Of a stretch of DNA of 20,594 bases, positions 6,649 through 13,167 are shown piece by piece. Source of the stretch: UBA8437 sp003445035. GTDB taxonomy: Bacteria > Planctomycetota > Planctomycetia > Planctomycetales > Planctomycetaceae. Both the position numbers and the translations under genes were made by a program. The notes beneath the pieces are model-generated. The model had not been told where the DNA came from and searched no databases. It worked only from the letters and a program-made list of their open reading frames with translations. Numbering within the stretch: the stretch's first letter is position 1; each line of letters opens with the position of its first letter. The stretch lies in contig CALCHI010000464.1 of NCBI GenBank assembly GCA_937901285.1, positions 1-20,594 of the forward strand. Reading direction: 5' to 3'.

Positions 6649-8061
6649 GTGTCCGGTTTTCACCCACTCTCAACCTCGGCCGGCTCTCGCCGTGACGCCC
6701 TACTGTCCCTCGGCGCCGGCGTCGGGACCCTCGCACTGGCGCAAATTCTCAACGCCGACACGACCGCGCTCGCCCCTCGCCCGGCTCACCATCGACCCCG
6801 GGCCAGGAACATCATTCACATCTACCTCAACGGCGGCCCATCTCAAGTCGATACGTGGGACCCCAAGCCCCTGCTCGATCGCCACGGCGGACGACCGATC
6901 CCCATCGGCAACCTGACCACCGAACGCGAAACCGGTGTGGCCCTGGCATCACCATTTCGCTTTCAGCAATACGGGGACAGTGGTCTGTGGGCCAGCACCG
7001 TGTTCGAAAAAACTGCATCTCGCCACGCAGATCGCCTGTGCGTCATCCGCTCGATGCACTCCAACACGCCCAATCACGAACAAAGCATGCGGCTGATGAA
7101 CTGTGGCGACGAACGACTCTCGCGTCCCAGTTACGGCAGTTGGCTAACCTACGGCCTGGGGACCGAGAATCAGAACCTGCCAGGATTCGTCACCCTGTGC
7201 CCCGGGCTTCCGGTCGCCGACTTCTCCAACTGGAGATCCTCTTTCCTCCCCGGTGTCTACCAGGGAACCTACCTCGACACTCGAAAAAAGGAGGTGGAGA
7301 GCCTCGTCGCCAACATTCGCAACAAGACCCTGCCTCGGGATGCACAGCGTCAGCAGTTGGACCTGCTGGCGAAACTCAACCGTCGCCATCGCGAAACGCG
7401 AAAAGAGGATGCACTTCTGGAAGCCCGGATCGCGTCGTTCGAGTTGGCATTCCGAATGCAACTGGAAGCTACCGACGCACTGGACCTCTCCCACGAACCG
7501 AAATCCATCCACAAGCTCTATGGAACCGACAAACTTCACGGCCGCCAGATGCTAATGGCCAGACGGCTGGTCGAACGTGGAGTTCGCGTCGTACAGTGCT
7601 ACCACGGTGACGTACAACCCTGGGATTCTCACGAAGGACTCGCTGACGCTCACGCCAAACTGGGCCGTGAGGCCGACGGCCCAATCGCCGCGCTGCTAAC
7701 CGACCTCGCCCAGCGGGGGCTGCTCGACGAGACCCTGGTCGTCTGTGGAGGGGAATTCGGACGTACGCCGGCTGTGGAAATTCCGCTTGGCGCCAATCGA
7801 AAACCCACTGGCCGTGATCATAACCATCATGGCTATACCGTCTGGATGGCTGGTGGCGGCACCCGAGGCGGAATGACCTACGGCACGACCGACGACTTCG
7901 GCTACCGGGCTGTGGACAACCCCGTGCACGTCCACGACCTTCACGCCACCATGCTGCACCTGATGGGCTTCGACCACGAAGAGCTGACTTATCATCATGC
8001 CGGCCGGGACTTCCGCCTGACCGACGTACACGGCCGGGTGATCGACGAACTCTTGGCCTGA
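6649..8061 (+). CDS. DUF1501 domain protein with Tat-like signal
   Basis: The GTG start at 6649 has AGGG about 7 bases upstream and follows the DUF1553 stop by 10 bases. An in-frame TTG at 6628 would overlap the upstream gene and is less likely. The 470-residue product begins with a twin-arginine-like segment (SRRDALLSLGAGVG) and shows the DUF1501 hallmarks IIHIYLNGGPSQVDTWDPKP, a GGEFGRTP block, GRDHNHHGYTVWMAGGGTRGG and a C-terminal HDLHATMLHLMG. The family belongs to the alkaline phosphatase/sulfatase-like superfamily and is almost always encoded beside DUF1553 proteins. The biochemical role is unknown. It should act outside the cytoplasm. The phosphonate transporter gene begins only 33 bases downstream, so read-through into that cassette is possible. 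Confidence 0.92.
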   Translation: MSGFHPLSTSAGSRRDALLSLGAGVGTLALAQILNADTTALAPRPAHHRPRARNIIHIYLNGGPSQVDTWDPKPLLDRHGGRPIPIGNLTTERETGVALASPFRFQQYGDSGLWASTVFEKTASRHADRLCVIRSMHSNTPNHEQSMRLMNCGDERLSRPSYGSWLTYGLGTENQNLPGFVTLCPGLPVADFSNWRSSFLPGVYQGTYLDTRKKEVESLVANIRNKTLPRDAQRQQLDLLAKLNRRHRETRKEDALLEARIASFELAFRMQLEATDALDLSHEPKSIHKLYGTDKLHGRQMLMARRLVERGVRVVQCYHGDVQPWDSHEGLADAHAKLGREADGPIAALLTDLAQRGLLDETLVVCGGEFGRTPAVEIPLGANRKPTGRDHNHHGYTVWMAGGGTRGGMTYGTTDDFGYRAVDNPVHVHDLHATMLHLMGFDHEELTYHHAGRDFRLTDVHGRVIDELLA

Positions 8062-8076
8062 GACCCGCGCCCTCCA

Positions 8077-8088
8077 CCTTGTACAAGG
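8077..8088. promoter_or_regulatory. 12-bp palindrome over the ribosome site of the phosphonate transporter
   Basis: CCTTGTACAAGG is a perfect palindrome between the DUF1501 gene and the GTG start at 8095. Its right end, AAGG, is the best Shine-Dalgarno candidate, 6 bases before the start. It could be an operator half-site pair or simply chance; about five perfect 12-bp palindromes are expected in a window of this size. Confidence 0.3.
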
Positions 8089-8094
8089 CCCTCC

Positions 8095-9474
8095 GTGAGC
8101 AGCCCTTCCTCACTCCGACGGTGGCAGTGGATCACTGCCGGCTCACTCTTCTCGGGCTACGCCGCTTATTACATCTGCCGATCGAATCTCTCGGTGGCCA
8201 CGCCATTGCTGCTGGCCGAATATTCCGACCGCGGTTTGAACAAGGAGGGGATGGGCCTGATCGCTTCGGCCGGCGTCGCCACCTACGCGATCGGCAAGAT
8301 CATCAACGGCCTCTTGGCAGACCGACTGGGTGGCCGCCCCCTGTTCCTGGGGGGACTGTTCGCCTCGGTCGTTTGTACGGCGGTCTTCGCTGTCTCCGGC
8401 AACTTTTGGTCCCTGGCCGGCGTCGGAGTTTTCGCCGCCATCTGGGCTGCCAACCGACTGTTTCAGTCCTGCGGCTGGGTGGCGCTGGTCAACATCGCCT
8501 CGCGGTGGTTCCCCCTCTCGCGTCATGCCACGATCATGGCGTTCCTCTCGTGCAGTTTTCTGGTCGGTGATGCGGCGGCACGCGCTTACCTCGGAGGAGT
8601 CATCCGCCTGGGTGAAACACGCCCGACGATGTCCTATCTCAACGACTGGAGAGCTGTCTTCTGGATTGCCGCTGGCACAACCCTGCTGATCGGCGTTGCC
8701 CTGTTTCGCTTCCTCAAGCCCGACCCGTCACATGTGGGTGCGGCCGAACCGGAGGCCAATCCGGCCAACCTTTACGGTGAAGACGGACAGAAATCTCGGC
8801 GAACCCCTTTCCGGGAACTACTGGCCCCCCTGGTCCGCAGCCCGTTGTTCTGGACCGTATGCCTGACGAATTTTGGCCTCACGTTGATTCGCGAGACCTT
8901 CAACTTCTGGACGCCCACGTATCTGAATGAGGTGGCACAACTGCCTCCCGGGCTGGCTGCTGCTGCCAGCCTGAGTTTCCCACTGGTCGGGGCCGTATCG
9001 GCGATCCTGGCGGGAGTTCTCTCGGACCGTTTTGCCGGTCGCCACGGGCGAATCATGGTCCCCTCGATCTGTGGATTGATCGTCGCCCTCGTACTGCTGG
9101 GCACGGTTGACCTGACGGGACGCCCGTGGACTGCGGTCCTGCTGGTGTCCCTCGTCTCCTTCTTCTTGCTGGGGCCCTACAGTTATCTCTCGGGGGTCAT
9201 GGCCCTGGATATCGGCGGAAAACAGGCCAGCGGCACCGTGTCAGGACTCAGTGACAGCGCCGGATACGGAGGTGCCATCCTCTCGGGTTATACGGTCGGT
9301 GTACTCGCCGAACGTTACGGTTGGAATGTCGCGTTCCTGGGCTTGGCGGGAGTCTCGCTGTTCGCGCTGGCCACCGCGGTGTTCTACTGGCGTCTCAACG
9401 AACGTCTGCTGAACCGCACAACCGCTCCCACGGGCTCGTCCCACACGCCACCATCCGATGTCGAGGACGTTTGA
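8095..9474 (+). CDS. MFS transporter of the organophosphate:phosphate antiporter type; candidate phosphonate importer
   Basis: The 459-residue protein has about twelve hydrophobic segments in two halves, separated by a polar loop at about residues 210-245. The first helix ends in YYICRSNLSVA, like the YYxxRxNxxxA motif of the GlpT/UhpT family. MFS loop motifs are clear: LLADRLGGRP after helix 2 and LSDRFAGRHGR in the second half. It starts with GTG and ends 2 bases before the HD-domain gene. GlpT-family proteins exchange organophosphates for phosphate. Its position at the head of phnX, phnW and the HD gene suggests it imports 2-aminoethylphosphonate or a related phosphonate; that substrate is inference. 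I recall related permeases reported for aminoethylphosphonate in marine bacteria but cannot verify orthology. No phosphonate ABC transporter genes are present. Confidence 0.88.
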   Translation: MSSPSSLRRWQWITAGSLFSGYAAYYICRSNLSVATPLLLAEYSDRGLNKEGMGLIASAGVATYAIGKIINGLLADRLGGRPLFLGGLFASVVCTAVFAVSGNFWSLAGVGVFAAIWAANRLFQSCGWVALVNIASRWFPLSRHATIMAFLSCSFLVGDAAARAYLGGVIRLGETRPTMSYLNDWRAVFWIAAGTTLLIGVALFRFLKPDPSHVGAAEPEANPANLYGEDGQKSRRTPFRELLAPLVRSPLFWTVCLTNFGLTLIRETFNFWTPTYLNEVAQLPPGLAAAASLSFPLVGAVSAILAGVLSDRFAGRHGRIMVPSICGLIVALVLLGTVDLTGRPWTAVLLVSLVSFFLLGPYSYLSGVMALDIGGKQASGTVSGLSDSAGYGGAILSGYTVGVLAERYGWNVAFLGLAGVSLFALATAVFYWRLNERLLNRTTAPTGSSHTPPSDVEDV

Positions 9475-9476
9475 AC

Positions 9477-10067
9477 ATGTCATCCGAAGAATTGTCCCAA
9501 GGCCAGATCTCCGGCATCGTCGACCGCCTTTCCGGCCTCTTTGCGAACCAGGGAGGCGAACTTTATGGAGGCGAAGCCGTGACACAACTCGAACACGCGC
9601 TGCAGGCCGCCCAACTGGCTGAAGAGCAGGGGAGTCCGGCTCATGAAATCGTCTCCGCACTGCTCCACGATGTTGGACACTTGATCCACGACCTTGGTGA
9701 GGATTGCGCGGAACGTGGCATAGATGACACTCACGAGCGATCCGGTGCCGATTGGCTGGAGGCGGAAGCGGGTTTCCACGACGCCGTGACGCAACCGGTC
9801 AGGCTGCACGTTCCGGCAAAGAGATTTCTGTGTGCCGTGGACGCCGAGTACCACGCAAACCTCTCTGACGCGTCACAACTGAGTCTCTCGTTGCAGGGGG
9901 GGCCGTTCACCGATGACCAAGTGGCCGCCTTCCGCAAAACCCCCTACAGTGAGTCGGCGGTGCGGCTTCGGACCTGGGACGACAAGGCCAAACATCCTGG
10001 CCTGCCCACACCTCCGCTTCAGCATTTCCTCGGCCTGATTGATCCTTCGATGTTCGCATCAACATGA
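9477..10067 (+). CDS. PhnZ-like HD-domain oxygenase associated with phosphonate degradation
   Basis: The ATG at 9477 lies 2 bases after the transporter stop and gives 196 residues; upstream codons in frame run through the transporter and are not used. The HD motif is ALLHDVGH (H64, D65, H68), with H40 in QLEHALQ, H86 in DDTHERSGA, H111 in RLHVPAKRFL and D168 in RTWDD as further metal ligands. Compared with PhnZ as I recall it (Y24, E27, H34, H58, D59, H80, H104, K108, S126, D161), Y30, E33, H40, H64, D65, H86, H111, K115, S133 and D168 all occur at a constant shift of 6-7. PhnZ is a mixed-valence di-iron oxygenase that cleaves 2-amino-1-hydroxyethylphosphonate to glycine and phosphate. The family is known as the phosphonate-operon HDIG protein (TIGR03276). 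The exact substrate here is uncertain because no PhnY partner is seen. Confidence 0.87.
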   Translation: MSSEELSQGQISGIVDRLSGLFANQGGELYGGEAVTQLEHALQAAQLAEEQGSPAHEIVSALLHDVGHLIHDLGEDCAERGIDDTHERSGADWLEAEAGFHDAVTQPVRLHVPAKRFLCAVDAEYHANLSDASQLSLSLQGGPFTDDQVAAFRKTPYSESAVRLRTWDDKAKHPGLPTPPLQHFLGLIDPSMFAST

Positions 10068-10876
10068 CGACCGCCACACCCCCTTCCGAACAGACGTCGA
10101 TTCCGATCCGCCTGGTGATTTTCGACTGGGCCGGGACCACCGTGGACCATGGCAGCCTCGCCCCCGTTCACGCGTTTGATGCCGCATTCCGCGCTCATGG
10201 CGTCGAATTGTCTCACTCGGACATTCGTGGGCCGATGGGACTGCACAAGAAGGACCACATCCGATCCCTGTTCGGACTGGACACCACCGCCACCCAGTGG
10301 CACCAGTCCCAGGGACATGCGTGGACAGAAGATGACGTTGAGGCGCTCTACCAGGCCTTCATGCCCCTGCAGGTTGAACAGGCCCGGCAGCTCTCGGATC
10401 TGATTCCCGGGGTCCGTGAGTGTTTCGAAGAACTCAAGCGGCGCGGGATCAGCGTGGGGTCTTCGACCGGATACCCCCGGGTGGTTGCAGACCCCACGAT
10501 CGCAGCAGCAGCACAGCAGGGGTATCACCCTGACACGGCGGTCTGCGCCGACGAGGTGCCCGCCGGACGACCGGCCCCGTGGATGATCTTCAAGAACATG
10601 GAAGAACTCGGGGTGTACCCCCCCGCGGCGGTCCTGAAGATCGGTGACACCGTTCCTGACATTCAGGCCGGGACCAACGCCGGTGTCCGAACCATTGGAA
10701 TCACCGCCACCGGCAGCGAAGTCGGCTTTTCCGAAGACGAATGGGGCCAAATGGCCTCCGACGAACAACAGCAAGCGGTTGATCGGGCTGCCGGAGTTCT
10801 GCTGAAAGCCGGGGCCGATGCGATCCTGTCCTCGGTCGCCGAACTGCCCGACTGGCTCGACCAGTACGGCGCCTGA
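10064..10876 (+). CDS. phnX: Phosphonoacetaldehyde hydrolase (phosphonatase)
   Basis: The 270-residue protein is a HAD-superfamily enzyme that hydrolyses phosphonoacetaldehyde to acetaldehyde and phosphate. The nucleophile D21 lies in IFDWAGTTVDHG, and the Schiff-base lysine is K62 in MGLHKKDHIRSL; the 41-residue gap equals that between D12 and K53 of the Bacillus cereus enzyme. Further HAD motifs are SSTGYPR, the phosphonatase signature DEVPAGRPAPWM, and KIGDTVPDIQAG. The length is usual for the family. The ATG overlaps the HD-gene stop by four bases (ATGA), implying coupled translation. Residues 1-14 before the first strand are a variable leader, not a signal peptide; the enzyme is cytoplasmic. 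Confidence 0.96.
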   Translation: MTTATPPSEQTSIPIRLVIFDWAGTTVDHGSLAPVHAFDAAFRAHGVELSHSDIRGPMGLHKKDHIRSLFGLDTTATQWHQSQGHAWTEDDVEALYQAFMPLQVEQARQLSDLIPGVRECFEELKRRGISVGSSTGYPRVVADPTIAAAAQQGYHPDTAVCADEVPAGRPAPWMIFKNMEELGVYPPAAVLKIGDTVPDIQAGTNAGVRTIGITATGSEVGFSEDEWGQMASDEQQQAVDRAAGVLLKAGADAILSSVAELPDWLDQYGA

Positions 10877-10897
10877 GCCCATTTGCGGGACACGGCC

Positions 10898-12034
10898 ATG
10901 GATTCCGAATACCTCCTGCTCACCCCGGGCCCGTTGAGCACCACGGCAACCGTTCGTGCTGCGATGGATCGCGACCTTTCAACCTGGGACGCCGACTACA
11001 ACGGCATCGTGCAGTCCATCCGCCAGAGCCTTGTGGCCATGCTCGGCGGTGACGCGGATGCCACCTCAGTGCTGATGCAGGGCAGTGGAACATTCGGAGT
11101 CGAAGCCACCATCGGCAGCGTGGTTCCAGCCTCCGGACAACTGCTGGTGATCAACAACGGGGCGTACGGAGCGAGAATCCTTGAGATTGCCCGCAGGCTG
11201 GGTATTGCCACCATCGATGCCGCATTGAGTGAAACCGAACCCGCCTCGGCCGAACATCTCGACCGATTGTTGACCGAACACCCCGGCACCACTCATGTCG
11301 CCACCGTACATTGCGAAACCACAAGCGGCATGTTGAACCCGGTCGAATCGCTGGGAAACGTGGTGGCCAACCACGAGATGTCATTCATCGTCGACGCCAT
11401 GTCCTCAATGGGCGGGATTCCGATGACGCTGGACAGCCTCTCGGCCGACTTTGTGATCTCTTCGGCCAACAAGTGCATCCAGGGCGTTCCGGGGTTTTCC
11501 TTCGTCGTTGCCAGGCGACAGGCCATGGAGAACTGTTCTGGGAATTCCAGATCGCTCTCACTCGACCTCCACCACCAGTGGAGCGAAATGGAGGCCCATA
11601 ACGGCAAGTGGCGTTTCACCTCACCAACGCACACCGTCCTGGCCTTCGCCCAGGCCCTGCGAGAACTGGAGACCGAAGGAGGGGTCCCGGCCCGATCGGA
11701 TCGTTACACCAGAAACCAACGGCGGCTGGTCGCTGGCATGGCAGAAATCGGGTTTCGTCCTTTGCTTCCGACTTCGCTGCAATCCCCCATCATCACGTCG
11801 TTCCACGATCCGGTTGCCGATTTCGACTTCGCACGTTTTTACGGCCTGCTCAAGCAGCGTGGCTTCGTGATCTACCCAGGAAAAGTCACGCACGCCGACA
11901 CGTTTCGCATCGGCACGATCGGCGATGTCCACGACACGGACATCCAACGGTTGCTCGATGCGATTGCCGAGGTCGCTGGGCTGATGACCCTGTTCGCGAA
12001 CAATCCGACACCCGGCAGCGGAACACCGGGATGA
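10898..12034 (+). CDS. phnW: 2-aminoethylphosphonate:pyruvate aminotransferase
   Basis: This class V PLP aminotransferase should convert 2-aminoethylphosphonate plus pyruvate to phosphonoacetaldehyde plus alanine, feeding PhnX. From the ATG at 10898 it has 378 residues and opens with LLLTPGPLSTT, the typical PhnW start; an in-frame TTG at 10883 would add five residues and is not favoured. The PLP lysine is K192 in SSANKCIQGVPGFSFV, and D166 in FIVDAMSSMGG should contact the pyridine nitrogen, each two less than in the Salmonella enzyme as I recall it (D168, K194). FRIGTIGD near the C-terminus holds the conserved carboxylate-binding arginine. The gene follows phnX by 21 bases and overlaps the dehydrogenase gene by four. 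Cytoplasmic. Confidence 0.95.
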   Translation: MDSEYLLLTPGPLSTTATVRAAMDRDLSTWDADYNGIVQSIRQSLVAMLGGDADATSVLMQGSGTFGVEATIGSVVPASGQLLVINNGAYGARILEIARRLGIATIDAALSETEPASAEHLDRLLTEHPGTTHVATVHCETTSGMLNPVESLGNVVANHEMSFIVDAMSSMGGIPMTLDSLSADFVISSANKCIQGVPGFSFVVARRQAMENCSGNSRSLSLDLHHQWSEMEAHNGKWRFTSPTHTVLAFAQALRELETEGGVPARSDRYTRNQRRLVAGMAEIGFRPLLPTSLQSPIITSFHDPVADFDFARFYGLLKQRGFVIYPGKVTHADTFRIGTIGDVHDTDIQRLLDAIAEVAGLMTLFANNPTPGSGTPG

Positions 12035-13131
12035 CACGTGAATGCACCGCAGCCCTGTTCGATGGCCCCGGCGACGGATTCACCCTCGCCACCATGGAAC
12101 TGGCGCCTCTGAACGACGGGGAAGTGCTGGTCGAAGTCACCGCGTGCGCGGTCTGCGGCAGCGACCTGCACACAATTTCCGGCCGTCGCCCCTGCCCACA
12201 ACACACGGTCCTCGGCCATGAGATCGTCGGTCGCGTCATCGACACCCGCGGCCCTGTCGCGGATTGGTCAGGAGGTCCACTGGCACCCGGTGACCGAATC
12301 ACCTGGTCCATCGCCGCCTCCTGTGGGTCGTGCTTCTATTGCACGAGAGACCTGCCTCAAAAATGCCTGCAGCTGACCAAGTACGGCCACGCCGATCCCG
12401 GACAGGACGGACCACTTGGCGGCTTCAGCTCTCACTGCCGACTTTTACCCGGAACCGCCATCTTCCGCCTGCCGCCCGGCCTGAGTGACCTCGAAGCTGT
12501 TCCGGCCAATTGCTGCACGGCAACCTCCGTAGCCGCCGTCCGCATGGCCGACCCGATCAGCGGTGCCGTACTCCTGGTGCTCGGAGCCGGATCGCTGGGA
12601 TTGACCATTGCTGAATTCGCCCTGCACAACTCCGCATCCAACGTCATCATCGCCGACATCGATCCGAGCAGGCTCGACCAGGCGACAACGATCGCCGGGT
12701 GCACACCTCTCCTGCTGGACCCCTCGCCGGACGACACATCCACTGGACGACCGGAAGTGATCGACAACCTTACCGACGGCCACGGAGTGGATGTTGCGAT
12801 TGATGTCTCGGGAGCCACCTCGGCGATTGAGGCTGCTCTCGGCTGGCTCCGGATCGGCGGCCAGGCCATCCTCGTGGGCAGCGTATTCGAATCTCCGCCC
12901 ATCCCCCTCGACCCACAGGACGTCGTCCGACGAATGCTGCGAATTTCCGGACTCCACAACTACCGCCCTCGTGATCTTCAGGCGGCGCTCGCTTTCCTCG
13001 CCGAACTCCCCTCCCATTCCGTTTCACGAACACTGGTTGGGGCCAGTTTTCCGTTGTCCGATATTGACCGCGCTGTCGAAGTGGCCCATTCCCGGACCCA
13101 TCTCCGCGTCGCCATCACGCCGACCGGCTAA
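12031..13131 (+). CDS. Zinc-dependent alcohol dehydrogenase of phosphonate operons
   Basis: The ATG at 12031 overlaps the phnW stop (ATGA) and gives 366 residues; the longer frame upstream runs through phnW and is not credible. It is a medium-chain dehydrogenase: catalytic zinc ligands C42 (AVCGSDLH) and H63-E64 (LGHE), a structural zinc site with C98, C101, C104 and C112, and a Rossmann fold with LVLGAGSLGLT followed by an acidic strand end (IIADIDPSR), pointing to NAD(H). The phosphonate-operon family of this type is TIGR03366. The reaction is unproven; it could oxidise or reduce acetaldehyde from PhnX, or oxidise 2-hydroxyethylphosphonate to phosphonoacetaldehyde. It is the last gene of the tightly overlapping set. 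Confidence 0.9.
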   Translation: MTRECTAALFDGPGDGFTLATMELAPLNDGEVLVEVTACAVCGSDLHTISGRRPCPQHTVLGHEIVGRVIDTRGPVADWSGGPLAPGDRITWSIAASCGSCFYCTRDLPQKCLQLTKYGHADPGQDGPLGGFSSHCRLLPGTAIFRLPPGLSDLEAVPANCCTATSVAAVRMADPISGAVLLVLGAGSLGLTIAEFALHNSASNVIIADIDPSRLDQATTIAGCTPLLLDPSPDDTSTGRPEVIDNLTDGHGVDVAIDVSGATSAIEAALGWLRIGGQAILVGSVFESPPIPLDPQDVVRRMLRISGLHNYRPRDLQAALAFLAELPSHSVSRTLVGASFPLSDIDRAVEVAHSRTHLRVAITPTG

Positions 13132-13133
13132 TT

Positions 13134-13150
13134 TGGCCGCGCGGCCATTT
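13134..13150 (+). terminator. Weak candidate terminator after the phosphonate cassette
   Basis: TGGCCGCGCGGCCA (13134-13147) is a perfect 14-base palindrome directly after the dehydrogenase stop, followed by TTTCC. As RNA it allows a 5-bp stem with a GCGC loop and a short T-run. It may attenuate transcription into the sulfatase gene, or be chance in GC-rich sequence. Confidence 0.25.
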
Positions 13151-13167
13151 CCTCGCCGGAACGAACC

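Larger units (their letters stand above)
8095..13131 (+). other. Phosphonate catabolism cassette (transporter, HD oxygenase, phnX, phnW, dehydrogenase)
   Basis: Five same-strand genes are packed with junctions of +2, -4, +21 and -4 bases, which strongly supports one transcript. Predicted flow: uptake of 2-aminoethylphosphonate by the MFS protein, transamination by PhnW, C-P bond hydrolysis by PhnX giving acetaldehyde and phosphate, with a PhnZ-like HD oxygenase and a zinc dehydrogenase as accessory enzymes. There is no LysR-type phosphonate regulator, C-P lyase or PhnY in the window. The DUF1553/DUF1501 pair upstream (33-base gap) and the sulfatase downstream (36-base gap) may belong to the same transcript. 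Confidence 0.8.

Noticed and set aside
9321..9476. 52-residue N-terminal extension of the HD-domain protein
   Set aside because: It lies wholly inside the transporter coding region; the ATG at 9477 directly after the transporter stop is typical operon spacing and matches the PhnZ length.
10019..10882. 287-codon open frame antisense to phnX
   Set aside because: phnX has all catalytic motifs on the + strand; the antisense product is glycine- and arginine-rich with no recognisable fold.
11608..12030. Long N-terminal extension of the alcohol dehydrogenase
   Set aside because: It is an out-of-frame reading of phnW; the ATGA overlap at 12031 gives a normal-length dehydrogenase.
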